Shown: positions 8,809 through 16,541 of the stretch, piece by piece | How the letters are laid out: every line of letters begins with the position of its first letter | How positions within the stretch are numbered: the first letter of the stretch is position 1 | Assembly: GCF_030813515.1 (NCBI RefSeq) | Contig: NZ_JAUSUK010000001.1 | Span: 1,178,001-1,242,000 of the forward strand | DNA: 64,000 bases | Direction of reading: 5' to 3' | DNA from: Rhodopseudomonas julia | GTDB taxonomy: Bacteria; Pseudomonadota; Alphaproteobacteria; Rhizobiales; Afifellaceae | Made by a program: the position numbers and the translations under genes | The notes under the pieces: model-generated | What the model was told of the DNA's origin: nothing | Database searches by the model: none | The model's input: only the letters and a program-made list of their open reading frames with translations

Positions 8809-10044
8809 ATGAACGCCGCAGCGCCGGGCGAGCCGTCACGAGCGGGGAATGCAGCGTTCCGCTTCACGCTCCTCAACGATCGACGTTTCTGGCTTGCTTT
8901 CGCTTTCTTTGTGACGCTTCTCGGCTTTCCCCGAGGCATGCTAACGGAGTGGATGACCCGCACCGGCGAGGTCTATTCCACCGCACATCCAGGCGGCGGC
9001 GATTTCATCGTCTTCTGGATCGCCTCACGCATGCTTCTCGAAGGCCATCTCTCCGGTCTTTTCGATCCAAGTCAGTTTTCACATTACATCATCGACCTCT
9101 ACGGGTCGGATTTCGGGGTGCGCTGGCTTTACCCGCCGCATTTTCTCTTTGTTCTTGCCCCGCTCAGCCTCTTTCCCTACCTGGTCGCCTACGGTCTCTT
9201 CATGGGGGCCAGCCTCGCAGCCTTTCTTTTCGCAGCAGCACGCATCTGGGGCGACAAGAGCATCGTCGTCTGGCTTCTCATCGCGCCGGTCACGGCGCTC
9301 GGAATCCTCATCGGCCAGACCTGTTTCATCGTCGGTGGGCTTTTTATCGGCGCCATCTATCTGTGGGACGAGAAACCGATCATTGCCGGCATTCTTCTCG
9401 GCCTTTTGACCGTCAAGCCGCAATTCGGAGTTCTCATCCCGCTGGTGCTGCTCTTGGAGCACCGGTTTCTCGTCATTGCGGTGGCGACGGTCACGGCTGC
9501 GAGCCTCATCGGCGCCTCGATCGCGGCCTTCGGCATCGAGCCATGGAGAGCCTTTCTCTTCGGCCTTCAGGATCCAACCGGCGCGGTCTTGCTGAGCGAA
9601 CGAGACGCCTTTCTGAGCGTGCAGATGAGCGTCTACGGCGCCGCACGCTATCTCGGTCTCGACGTCACGGCGGCGGCGACCTTACAGGCGCTGAGCGCAC
9701 TTTTTGGGGTGGGCTCCCTCGTCTACGCGACCTTGTCGGGGGCCCGGCGCGAGACCAAAGCGGCAATGCTGGTGACGGCTACCTACCTGACGCTGCCTTA
9801 CGTGCTCTACTATGACCTTGCTGCGCCGAGCTTCGTCGCGCTCAGCCTCTATTTCGGTGGCGGCGGAGCTCCTCGGCCCGGCATCTCCGCCTCGGCACTC
9901 CTGATAGGCGTTTCCTCGATCTCTTTCATCAACGGCGTCGCCACCAGCGTGGGGCACATCAACGTGGCGCCGGTAGCGTTTCTGGCGCTCGCCGTTTTCC
10001 TTCTCTTGCGCGTTCGGCGCGAAGCGCTGGCCGTTTCTGGCTGA
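8809..10044 (+). CDS. GT87/DUF2029-family membrane glycosyltransferase-like protein, copy 3
   Basis: A 411-residue third copy with a 20-residue polar leader before [16 protein letters not shown], then [21 protein letters not shown] and GLLTVKPQFGVL. It starts 7 bp after copy 2, with GAGGCAGAG as ribosome-binding site. Its GLLTVKPQFG-encoding DNA (about 9387-9428) is nearly identical to copy 1 (about 6777-6818), while other parts have diverged. That indicates an old duplication with local sequence conservation or gene conversion. The short C-terminus lacks the tail seen in copies 1 and 2. Confidence 0.77.
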   Translation: MNAAAPGEPSRAGNAAFRFTLLNDRRFWLAFAFFVTLLGFPRGMLTEWMTRTGEVYSTAHPGGGDFIVFWIASRMLLEGHLSGLFDPSQFSHYIIDLYGSDFGVRWLYPPHFLFVLAPLSLFPYLVAYGLFMGASLAAFLFAAARIWGDKSIVVWLLIAPVTALGILIGQTCFIVGGLFIGAIYLWDEKPIIAGILLGLLTVKPQFGVLIPLVLLLEHRFLVIAVATVTAASLIGASIAAFGIEPWRAFLFGLQDPTGAVLLSERDAFLSVQMSVYGAARYLGLDVTAAATLQALSALFGVGSLVYATLSGARRETKAAMLVTATYLTLPYVLYYDLAAPSFVALSLYFGGGGAPRPGISASALLIGVSSISFINGVATSVGHINVAPVAFLALAVFLLLRVRREALAVSG

Positions 10045-10107
10045 CGCGAGACCTTGCAGCCATGAAACCGAAGCGCATCTTCGCGTGAGCGCGATGGTGG
10101 CCCGGGC

Positions 10108-10138
10108 AAAAGAAAAGCGGCCCTGCAAGCAGGGCCGC
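10108..10138 (-). terminator. Rho-independent terminator of ompW
   Basis: The stem GCGGCCCTG / CAGGGCCGC (10117-10138, loop CAAG) is followed on the minus strand by a U-rich tract (complement of AAAAGAAAA, 10108-10116). It lies 27 bp past the ompW stop. Confidence 0.88.
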
Positions 10139-10165
10139 TCAAATTGTTCAGCTCAAAAGCGCGGA

Positions 10166-10852
10166 TCAGAACTTGTAGGTGACACCGGCGCCGATCAGCC
10201 AGGGATCGAGATCGGCATCGCCGCTCACATAGGTGCCGTCCGCAAGGCTGCCGTCCCAATCGGCCGACAGGAACAGCTTCTTGACATCGAGGTTGATGCC
10301 CCAATGCTCGTTGAACATGTAGTCGGCACCGACCTGCAGCGCGAGGCCGAAGCTGTTGTCGATGTCGAAGGCAGCGAGATCGTCGTTCTCGGTGCCGTAG
10401 AAGAAGGTGTAGTTCACGCCCGCGCCGACATACGGCTTGAAGGCGCCGAAATTCGTGAAGTGATACTGCAGCGTCAGGGTCGGCGGCAGGATCCACGTGT
10501 CCCCCGCGTCGAGACCGCTGATCGGTCCATCGCCCTCAATCTTGGCATAGGTGGTGCCGAGAATGAGTTCGGCCGCGATATTCGGCGTGAAGAAGTAGGT
10601 GATGTCGAGTTCGGGCGTGACCGAATTCGAATAGGAAAGATCGGAACCGGGGATCTGGTCGACTGAACCCTTGTCGTTCGGGATCACCGCAAGCGCGCGC
10701 AAACGAATCTGCCACGGGCTCCAGGCGACCGGCGCCGGCGCGGCCACGGGCTCGTAGGTTTGGCCTGGCAGATCTGCGGCTCCAGCCACGCCTGCGATGG
10801 AGAGGAACGCGGCCGCAAGCGCCGCCCGTCCCAAAGTCGTTGTCCCGCGCAT
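10166..10852 (-). CDS. ompW: OmpW-family outer-membrane beta-barrel protein
   Basis: A 228-residue protein with a cleavable signal peptide (about residues 1-26, ending GVAGA-ADLPG). The mature part has alternating beta-strand texture: an early WQIRLRALAVIPND segment, LDITYFFTPNIAAELILGTTY in the middle, PYVGAGVNYT, and a C-terminal LIGAGVTYKF ending in Phe, as outer-membrane barrels do. OmpW forms a narrow eight-stranded barrel for hydrophobic compounds and responds to oxygen and osmotic state in enterobacteria. ATG 10852 is preferred over the upstream ATG because AGGGGACGAG precedes it. An FNR-type box lies 62-75 bp upstream and a terminator follows. Confidence 0.9.
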   Translation of the reverse strand: MRGTTTLGRAALAAAFLSIAGVAGAADLPGQTYEPVAAPAPVAWSPWQIRLRALAVIPNDKGSVDQIPGSDLSYSNSVTPELDITYFFTPNIAAELILGTTYAKIEGDGPISGLDAGDTWILPPTLTLQYHFTNFGAFKPYVGAGVNYTFFYGTENDDLAAFDIDNSFGLALQVGADYMFNEHWGINLDVKKLFLSADWDGSLADGTYVSGDADLDPWLIGAGVTYKF

Positions 10853-10913
10853 TCTCGTCCCCTGCACTAGAAATCACAGGGCCCTGATATGCGGGGCCGA
10901 CAACCTCGTCCAT

Positions 10914-10927
10914 TTGACACAGGTCAA
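10914..10927. promoter_or_regulatory. FNR/FixK-type anaerobox upstream of ompW
   Basis: TTGACACAGGTCAA matches the symmetric TTGA-N6-TCAA core bound by FNR/FixK/Dnr-type regulators. A CATATC hexamer (minus strand, 10891-10886) is placed where a -10 element would be if the box sat at -41.5, so an activated class II promoter is plausible. Confidence 0.6.
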
Positions 10928-10950
10928 AAACGGGTCCTCGGCCGCCAACA

Positions 10951-10975
10951 TGTTAGAATTGTTGCAATTCTAACA
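10951..10975. promoter_or_regulatory. 25 bp inverted repeat, unidentified operator
   Basis: Perfect 10 bp arms (TGTTAGAATT and AATTCTAACA) flank GTTGC. It is AT-rich in a GC-rich setting, has no T-run, and its centre is 42-43 bp from the centre of the FNR-type box. That suggests a binding site for a dimeric regulator acting on ompW rather than a terminator. The protein is unknown. Confidence 0.5.
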
Positions 10976-11016
10976 CAGCAGCGAGGCCGGGCATCCGTCG
11001 CCGGCGCACGCCGGCC

Positions 11017-11235
11017 TTAGCGGCGCAGGATGATCCACACGGCGTGAATGATACCCGGGACATAGCCGAAGAGCGTCAGAAGAATGTTCAACCAAAACTG
11101 CAAACCGAGACCGACTTGCAGAAAGACGCCGAGCGGCGGCAGAATGATTGCGAGAAGAATGCGGACGATGTCGCCACTCGTTGCTGTCGAGCGATCGACG
11201 GGATGGCCACGGTGGCGATCGGCTTCGTAAGACAT
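11017..11235 (-). CDS. Pmp3/YqaE-family small membrane protein
   Basis: A 72-residue protein with a polar 20-residue N-terminus followed by two transmembrane helices. The core VRILLAIILPPLGVFLQVGL and the following FWLNILLTLFGYVPGIIHAVWII segment are diagnostic of Pmp3/YqaE (UPF0057). These proteins affect membrane potential and salt tolerance in yeast and plants and are commonly stress-induced in bacteria. ATG 11235 has AAGGAGAG ahead of it; longer in-frame extensions lack family similarity. A good EcfG-type promoter lies 29-53 bp upstream. Confidence 0.92.
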   Translation of the reverse strand: MSYEADRHRGHPVDRSTATSGDIVRILLAIILPPLGVFLQVGLGLQFWLNILLTLFGYVPGIIHAVWIILRR

Positions 11236-11263
11236 GGAACTCTCCTTGTTTCTCTGCCGCCTC

Positions 11264-11288
11264 AACTCTTGGCCCGGTGAAGTGTTCC
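11264..11288 (-). promoter_or_regulatory. EcfG-type promoter of the Pmp3 gene
   Basis: On the minus strand, GGAAC (11288-11284), 17 bases, then GTT (11266-11264). The geometry is identical to the promoter at 559-583. It lies 29 bp before the Pmp3 start codon. Confidence 0.62.
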
Positions 11289-11379
11289 GCGTCGTCTCCG
11301 ACAGATCGCGCCGAGATTGCAACGAAAGCGCGTTGAGTTCGTCATCCCCTGACGAAAGGACGACAGGCCGATAAATCTC

Positions 11380-12720
11380 ATGACTGACAACGATCCCCGC
11401 CTCATTCCGCTCAACGGAAAGCCTCCGCAGGACGGGCGCTTCGTTCTCTATTGGATGGACCGGGCGCAGAGAGTGCGCCTCAACCACGCGTTTTCTTTCG
11501 CTGCCGAGCAAGCGAATCGACATGAATGCCCGCTCCTCATCGTCCTGCGTTTCGGCGACGAGGCGCCTTCGATCACTCGCCGGCAGGCGAAGTTCATGGC
11601 CGAAGGGCTTCAGGATCTCGCCTCAGAGCTTGCCGATATGGAGGCCGGATTTCTGATTTTGGAGATGGCGGACGAGACGACCTTTTGCGACCTTCTCGAA
11701 CGTGCCGTGCTCGCCGTCACCGATGTCGGCCATCTCCGCCATCACCGTCAGCGCCGCACGTGGCTCGGCGACCACGCACGATGTCAGGCGATTGCCGTCG
11801 AAACCGATCTCGTCGTGCCGGTCAATGCGGCATCCGACAAGGCCGAGTATGCGGCCCGCACCATCCGCCCCAAGATCAACCGGCAGCTCGAGCGCTTTCT
11901 CACCGATCACAAAGATGTTCGGCCTCAGAAGCGTTTTTCCGGCATCACACTCCCGGCGGGCCTCGACGCTCAGGATTGGGAAAAGCTCGCAGCGGTTTGC
12001 GGGAATTGTGGCCCGGCGCCGGTCGATTGGATCGCTGGCGGTCACGCGCGCGCGAAACAGCACCTTGCGAGTTTTCTCGCCAACGATCTTCCCCGCTATG
12101 ATGGCGAACGCAGCGATCCCACCAAGCGTCGTGTCTCGCACCTGTCGCCCTATCTGCGCTTCGGCCAGATCTCGCCCATCGAGATCGCGCTCAAGGCGCG
12201 TGCCGCGAAGGCGGAGGCTGCCGGGTTTCTCGAAGAGCTCATCGTACGGCGAGAGCTCGCCGCCAATTGGTGCCATTACCGCGACAATTACGATCGCTAC
12301 GAAGCCCTCCCCGATTGGGCGCGCGCGACGCTTCAGCGGCATTCCGACGACAAACGCGATCCGGGTTATACGGCCGCAGAGATCGAAGCGGGCGACACCT
12401 CAGACGAGGCCTTCAATGCCGCGATGCGCGAGATGAAGGCGACCGGCTATCTCCACAACCATCTCAGAATGTACTGGGCGAAGCAGATCCTGCGCTGGGC
12501 CTCCAGCCCGCAATATGCGCTTGAAACCATCATTGCCCTGAACAATCGGTATTTTCTCGACGGCGGCGATCCGAACTCCTTCGCCAACAATCTTTGGACA
12601 TTCGGCCTGCACGACCGGCCCTTCCAGGAAAACGCCGTCTACGGAACCGTGCGTCCGATGACGCAAAGCGGGCTCCGTCGCAAATTCGATGTCGATGCCT
12701 ATGTGAAGACCGCGCCCTGA
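11380..12720 (+). CDS. phr: Deoxyribodipyrimidine photolyase, class II-like
   Basis: A 446-residue flavoprotein that repairs UV-induced pyrimidine dimers with blue light. Class II landmarks are visible: YWMDRAQRVRLNHA near the N-terminus, SHLSPYLRFGQIS around 250, EELIVRRELAANWCHY around 286, and the C-terminal TGYLHNHLRMYWAKQILRW followed by NNRYFLDGGDPNS. The length fits the family. It is divergent from the Pmp3 gene with a 144 bp gap. mmcB follows 93 bp downstream on the same strand, so two DNA-repair genes lie together. Confidence 0.92.
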   Translation: MTDNDPRLIPLNGKPPQDGRFVLYWMDRAQRVRLNHAFSFAAEQANRHECPLLIVLRFGDEAPSITRRQAKFMAEGLQDLASELADMEAGFLILEMADETTFCDLLERAVLAVTDVGHLRHHRQRRTWLGDHARCQAIAVETDLVVPVNAASDKAEYAARTIRPKINRQLERFLTDHKDVRPQKRFSGITLPAGLDAQDWEKLAAVCGNCGPAPVDWIAGGHARAKQHLASFLANDLPRYDGERSDPTKRRVSHLSPYLRFGQISPIEIALKARAAKAEAAGFLEELIVRRELAANWCHYRDNYDRYEALPDWARATLQRHSDDKRDPGYTAAEIEAGDTSDEAFNAAMREMKATGYLHNHLRMYWAKQILRWASSPQYALETIIALNNRYFLDGGDPNSFANNLWTFGLHDRPFQENAVYGTVRPMTQSGLRRKFDVDAYVKTAP

Positions 12721-12779
12721 GGTCGGGCCGGCCTCCGCTCGATTGTGCGCCTTGCTTGGCGCTTTTGTTCGTCTTTTGT

Positions 12780-12813
12780 TTGCAGGCGTGGCGACACTTG
12801 CTATCCTTGCCCC
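12780..12813 (+). promoter_or_regulatory. Candidate promoter giving a leaderless mmcB mRNA
   Basis: TTGCAG (12780-12785), a 16 bp spacer and TATCCT (12802-12807). A start seven bases after the -10 falls on the A of the mmcB ATG at 12814, and there is no ribosome-binding site. The -35 match is weak. Confidence 0.35.
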
Positions 12814-13314
12814 ATGCCACGCATCGCCCTTCGCACCGTTCTCGTCGACACCGACAGGCAGCCCGCCCTCATCGACGGTCGGCAGTCGGCGGCGGCGCTT
12901 GCCATCCGCCGCGGCACGTGCCGCAGGCTGCGGGCCGAAGGCTATGCGCTTTTGCCGGAAGTCTCACTTTCGAGCGGACGTCGTGCCGATCTCGTGGCGC
13001 TTGGCGGCAAGGGCGAGATCGTCATCGTGGAGATCAAGTCGTCACTCGCCGATTTCATGGCCGACCACAAATGGCGTGACTACTTTGGCTATTGTGACCG
13101 GTTCTATTTCGCGACATCCGCGGATGTGCCGCTCGACGTCTTCCCGCAGGACGCCGGCCTCATCCTCGCCGATGCCTTCGGAGCGGAGATTTTGCGCGAC
13201 AGCGAGGAGACGCGTCTTGCGGGCGCCCGGCGCAAGGAAATGCTGGTGCGGATCGCACGTGCAGGCGCCAATCGCCTGCACGATCTGGAAGATCCCGATG
13301 GCACGCGCGAATGA
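12814..13314 (+). CDS. mmcB: MmcB-family DNA repair protein
   Basis: A 166-residue protein of the DUF1052/MmcB family, which has a restriction-endonuclease-like fold. The core reads RRADLVALGGKGEIVIVEIKSS, with the Asp and the E-x-K pattern expected of a PD-(D/E)xK site, followed by DHKWRDYFGYCDRFYFAT. In Caulobacter MmcB contributes to DNA-damage survival. ATG 12814 (MPRIALRTV) was chosen because similarity to the family begins there. It has no ribosome-binding site, but a -10-like element is placed for a leaderless transcript. The gene follows the photolyase. Confidence 0.85.
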   Translation: MPRIALRTVLVDTDRQPALIDGRQSAAALAIRRGTCRRLRAEGYALLPEVSLSSGRRADLVALGGKGEIVIVEIKSSLADFMADHKWRDYFGYCDRFYFATSADVPLDVFPQDAGLILADAFGAEILRDSEETRLAGARRKEMLVRIARAGANRLHDLEDPDGTRE

Positions 13315-13374
13315 TCACGCGTGGTCTTCCGGGTCACATGCGTCCCGAGAGGGCCTCAGCCGGGGACGGGTGGC

Positions 13375-13932
13375 TCAGCGCGGGGCGCGTTTTGCCAGAA
13401 TACGCTGCAGAGTGCGGCGGTGCATGTTGAGGCGGCGTGCCGTCTCCGAAACGTTGCGATCACACAGCTCGTAGACGCGCTGGATGTGCTCCCAGCGGAC
13501 GCGGTCGGCCGACATCGGGTTTTCCGGCGGATCCGCCCGGTCTTCCGGATTGCGGATGAGCGAGGCAAAAATGTCGTCGGCATCGGCCGGCTTCGACAGA
13601 TAATCGATCGCCCCCATCTTCACGGCTGTCACCGCGGTCGCAATATTGCCGTAGCCGGTCAGGATGACGGCGCGGGCGTCCGGCCGCTTCTCCCGCAAAA
13701 GCTCGATCACATCGAGACCGTTGCCGTCTTCCAGACGCATGTCGACAACCGCGAAGGCAGGCGGCTTGCTCGCCACCTGCTGCTTGGCATCACGCACGCA
13801 GTCGGCGGTAACGATATCGAAGCCACGCTTTTCCATGGCGCGCGCAAGACGCTGCAAGAAGGCGCGGTCGTCATCCACGATCAGCAGGGAGGAATCGGCA
13901 AGGCCGAGTTCCGAAACGGTTTCACTGTTCAT
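13375..13932 (-). CDS. regA: RegA/ActR-family redox response regulator
   Basis: A 185-residue regulator. The receiver domain (about 14-130) has the acidic pair DDD at 20-22, phosphoacceptor Asp64 (VVDMRLEDG), Thr in LTGYG and Lys in SKP. The C-terminal Fis-like helix-turn-helix ends NVSETARRLNMHRRTLQRIL, nearly invariant in RegA/PrrA/ActR. With its kinase it controls respiration, photosynthesis, and carbon and nitrogen fixation genes according to redox state. It lies 88 bp downstream of regB on the same strand; two palindromes in and beside that gap suggest separate control. Confidence 0.95.
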   Translation of the reverse strand: MNSETVSELGLADSSLLIVDDDRAFLQRLARAMEKRGFDIVTADCVRDAKQQVASKPPAFAVVDMRLEDGNGLDVIELLREKRPDARAVILTGYGNIATAVTAVKMGAIDYLSKPADADDIFASLIRNPEDRADPPENPMSADRVRWEHIQRVYELCDRNVSETARRLNMHRRTLQRILAKRAPR

Positions 13933-13990
13933 CCCAGAAACGCCTGATTTAACTTCGTTGCTCCACTATCTGTGCTAATGCCTCAGCACA

Positions 13991-14004
13991 GGGTTTGCAA
14001 ACCC
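13991..14004. promoter_or_regulatory. Perfect 14 bp palindrome upstream of regA
   Basis: GGGTTTGCAAACCC, fully symmetric, 59 bp before the regA start codon in the regB-regA gap. There is no T-run, so an operator is more likely than a terminator. The binding protein is unknown. Confidence 0.4.
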
Positions 14005-14019
14005 GATCGTCAAATTGAT

Positions 14020-14039
14020 TTTACACCTCATAGTGTAAA
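14020..14039. repeat. Inverted repeat overlapping the regB stop codon
   Basis: TTTACAC / GTGTAAA arms of 7 bp with a 6 bp centre include the last codons and the stop of regB. It could be an operator for regA or a weak AT-rich hairpin between the two genes. Confidence 0.4.
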
Positions 14040-15385
14040 TCTGACCCGTCATCGCTTGCCAATGCCGGTGATTGGCGCCGCCAGCCGATCGTCACGATCG
14101 CGCCCGTCTCCGGGGCCGGACGGTTTTTGAGCGACAGCCTGGCCCCGCTCCGCTCCAGGAGCGTCTTGGCGATAAAGAAACCGAGACCCAGCCCACCCCC
14201 GGAATTCTCACGTTCCGTGGGGCTCGTCCTGAAGCGGGTCGAGACGTAGGGCTCTCCGAGACGCTCGATCATTTCCGACGCGAAGCCCGGACCGTCGTCG
14301 GAAATGGCGATAAGAACGAAGCGATCGTCCCAGCTCGCGGAGACCCGAACCTCGCTCTTGGCAAAATCGAGAGCATTTTCCAGAATGTTGCCAAGGCCAT
14401 AGAGAATACCAGGGTTGCGATGGAAGATGGGCTCAGGGCCCTTCCCATCGCTCTCAACGGCCAGCTTGATGCCAAAATCACGATGCGGTGCTGTCGCCTC
14501 TTCCAAAAGACGCGGCAAAGCGAGACGCCCGAGATGCTCCTCAGGCTCGGAGGAGAGTGAGGTGAGCTTGGACAGGATCTCGCGACAGCGCGCGGTCTGG
14601 GAGGCGAGGAGCTTCAGATCTTCCGAAGAAGGATCTTCGGCATCGACCTCGCTCAGCATTTCCTTGACCACGAGGGTGATCGTGCCGAGCGGCGTGCCAA
14701 GCTCATGGGCAGCGGCAGCTGCTAGTCCGTCGAGCGCCGACAGATGCTGCTCGCGCTGCATGACGAGTTCTGTGGCGGCGAGCGCATCAGCAAGCTGGCG
14801 CGCTTCCTCGGCGACGCGGAAGGCGAAGAAGCCCATAAAGACGAGCGAGCAGACGACGGCCGCCCACATGCCGGCAACGTAGAGAAGCGGCAGGTTGAGA
14901 GGCGCGCCGGACCAAGGCAACGGCTCGTGAAAGAAGACGAGATAGCTCGCGCTGATGAAAGCGAGGCCACCCAGAAACAAGGTCTTGTCCGGGGGCATTG
15001 TCGTCGCCGAGACGAGCGCCGGGAAGATGATCAGGAAGGCGAAGGGATTTTCCATGCCTCCCGTCAAGTACAAGAGCCCGGCAAGCTGCACGATGTCATA
15101 GGTGAGAAGCACCGTCGCCCAGTTCGGATGCAGGCGCCGCGTTGCGGGAAACGTCAGTCTGAGGCCGATATTGACCCAGGCCGACAACGCGATCAGCGCG
15201 AAGCAGGCACCGAAGGGGACCGGAAATCCGAGGACGAAGCCGATCAGCACCACGGCGGCGGTTTGCCCGGCGATGGCAAGCCAACGCAGGCGCGTGAGCG
15301 TGCTTAGCCGGAGACGTCGGCTCGAAAAGGCTCGCTCCATCCCGACTTCGCGGGTCAGTTTGCTCGATGGGTCGCTGAAAGGCAT
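14021..15385 (-). CDS. regB: RegB/ActS-family redox-sensing histidine kinase
   Basis: A 454-residue kinase. About six transmembrane helices (residues 32-185) contain the ubiquinone-binding motif GGMENPF at 109-115. The H-box AAAAAHELGTPLGTI has phospho-acceptor His227. Cys267 (QTARCREIL) lies exactly 40 residues later, matching the redox-active His225/Cys265 pair of Rhodobacter capsulatus RegB. The ATPase domain has N-box, DDGPGF and GGGLGLG. It senses the quinone pool and thiol redox state and phosphorylates RegA. ATG 15385 follows AGAGGA. Confidence 0.95.
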   Translation of the reverse strand: MPFSDPSSKLTREVGMERAFSSRRLRLSTLTRLRWLAIAGQTAAVVLIGFVLGFPVPFGACFALIALSAWVNIGLRLTFPATRRLHPNWATVLLTYDIVQLAGLLYLTGGMENPFAFLIIFPALVSATTMPPDKTLFLGGLAFISASYLVFFHEPLPWSGAPLNLPLLYVAGMWAAVVCSLVFMGFFAFRVAEEARQLADALAATELVMQREQHLSALDGLAAAAAHELGTPLGTITLVVKEMLSEVDAEDPSSEDLKLLASQTARCREILSKLTSLSSEPEEHLGRLALPRLLEEATAPHRDFGIKLAVESDGKGPEPIFHRNPGILYGLGNILENALDFAKSEVRVSASWDDRFVLIAISDDGPGFASEMIERLGEPYVSTRFRTSPTERENSGGGLGLGFFIAKTLLERSGARLSLKNRPAPETGAIVTIGWRRQSPALASDDGSDLHYEV

Positions 15386-15703
15386 GCGTCCTCTTAGCGA
15401 AACTGCACACGATTGGAATATGCAGCAGGCTAAATTTCGCCATTTTCGTGCTCTGCGACGGCGTTGCCGCGCCGCAAAGCGTTACTGCCGCGCAAAGACT
15501 TCGTTGGAGCGAAAATATCTATCTCGGTTTTCTGCTTATTCGAGCCAACACAGCCATATTCGCCAGCGGGCCGTATTCGCGCAGGCCTCGGATTCTCATA
15601 GAGCATGTCACGGCCGAGGCAGCTTTGAGGTCAGGCAGAGCCGGCGAGGATGGCCTTGCGCCCCAGGCATGCTATAGGCGGCGCGACAGAACGGGAGAGG
15701 CCA
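15386..15703. other. Intergenic region between regB and dapB
   Basis: A 318 bp divergent gap. It is AT-richer around 15500-15560, where promoter elements for regB probably lie. I found no clear inverted repeat, small ORF or RNA. The distal 50 bp before dapB carries CATGCTATAGG (15668-15678) as a possible -10 region. Confidence 0.4.
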
Positions 15704-16513
15704 GTGACACAGCTGAGAACCGTCGTTGCGGGTGCCAGCGGGCGCATGGGACGCGCTCTCGTCGCCGCCGTCGCAGCGCATGATGATTTGCGCCTCGTGG
15801 GCGCGCTGGAGCGGGAAGGCTCAGAAGCGATCGGCCAGGACGCCGGACTGGTGGCCGGCATCAAGGAGGCGGGCATCGCCATTTCCGACGATCCGCTTTC
15901 CGTCCTTGCACAATCTGACGTGCTGATCGATTTCACCGGGCGCTCTGCCAGTCTCGCCTTGAGCGAGCTCGCGGCCCAGGCACGTATCGTCCATGTCATC
16001 GGCTCGACAGGGTTCCTGCCGGAAGACGAGCAGACCTTCCGCGCGGCGTCGCGCCATTGCCGCATCGTCAAATCCGGCAATATGAGCCTCGGCGTCAATC
16101 TCGTAGCCGGTCTCGTGCGCCGGGCTGCAGCGGCCCTCGGGCCGGAATTCGATATCGAGATCGTCGAAATGCACCATCGCCACAAGGTCGATGCGCCCTC
16201 CGGCACGGCGCTCCTCCTCGGCGAGGCAGCGGCGGAGGGGCGCGACGTCGATCTCAACACGGTCGCCGTGCGCGGGCGCGACGGGGAGACCGGTGAGCGG
16301 CCTGAAGGCGCCATCGGCTTTGCAAGCCTCAGGGGCGGCTCGGTCGTCGGCGATCACATGGTGGTGCTTGCCGGCGAGGGCGAGCGCATCGAGATCGGCC
16401 ATCGCGCCGAGACGCGCCTCATCTTCACCCGCGGGGCACTCCGCGCCGCCTTGTGGGCCTTCGACAAGAAACCCGGCCTCTACGACATGGCCGACGTTCT
16501 CGGGCTGCACTGA
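15704..16513 (+). CDS. dapB: 4-hydroxy-tetrahydrodipicolinate reductase
   Basis: A 269-residue NAD(P)H-dependent enzyme of lysine and diaminopimelate synthesis. It has the N-terminal dinucleotide loop GASGRMGR, the signature [20 protein letters not shown] with the catalytic His/Lys region, and the C-terminal [21 protein letters not shown]. The start is the GTG at 15704, which has GGGAGAGG just upstream and matches the family start. An ATG at 15650 would add 18 unrelated residues. gpmA follows after 28 bp, so they are probably co-transcribed. Confidence 0.95.
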   Translation: MTQLRTVVAGASGRMGRALVAAVAAHDDLRLVGALEREGSEAIGQDAGLVAGIKEAGIAISDDPLSVLAQSDVLIDFTGRSASLALSELAAQARIVHVIGSTGFLPEDEQTFRAASRHCRIVKSGNMSLGVNLVAGLVRRAAAALGPEFDIEIVEMHHRHKVDAPSGTALLLGEAAAEGRDVDLNTVAVRGRDGETGERPEGAIGFASLRGGSVVGDHMVVLAGEGERIEIGHRAETRLIFTRGALRAALWAFDKKPGLYDMADVLGLH

Positions 16514-16541
16514 AACCATTTGCCTAATTGAGGGAGACAAT

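Noticed and set aside
14023-14036. Possible NrdR box (ACAC ... GTGT) near regB
   Set aside because: The spacer is 6 bases instead of 8, and no ribonucleotide reductase gene is nearby.
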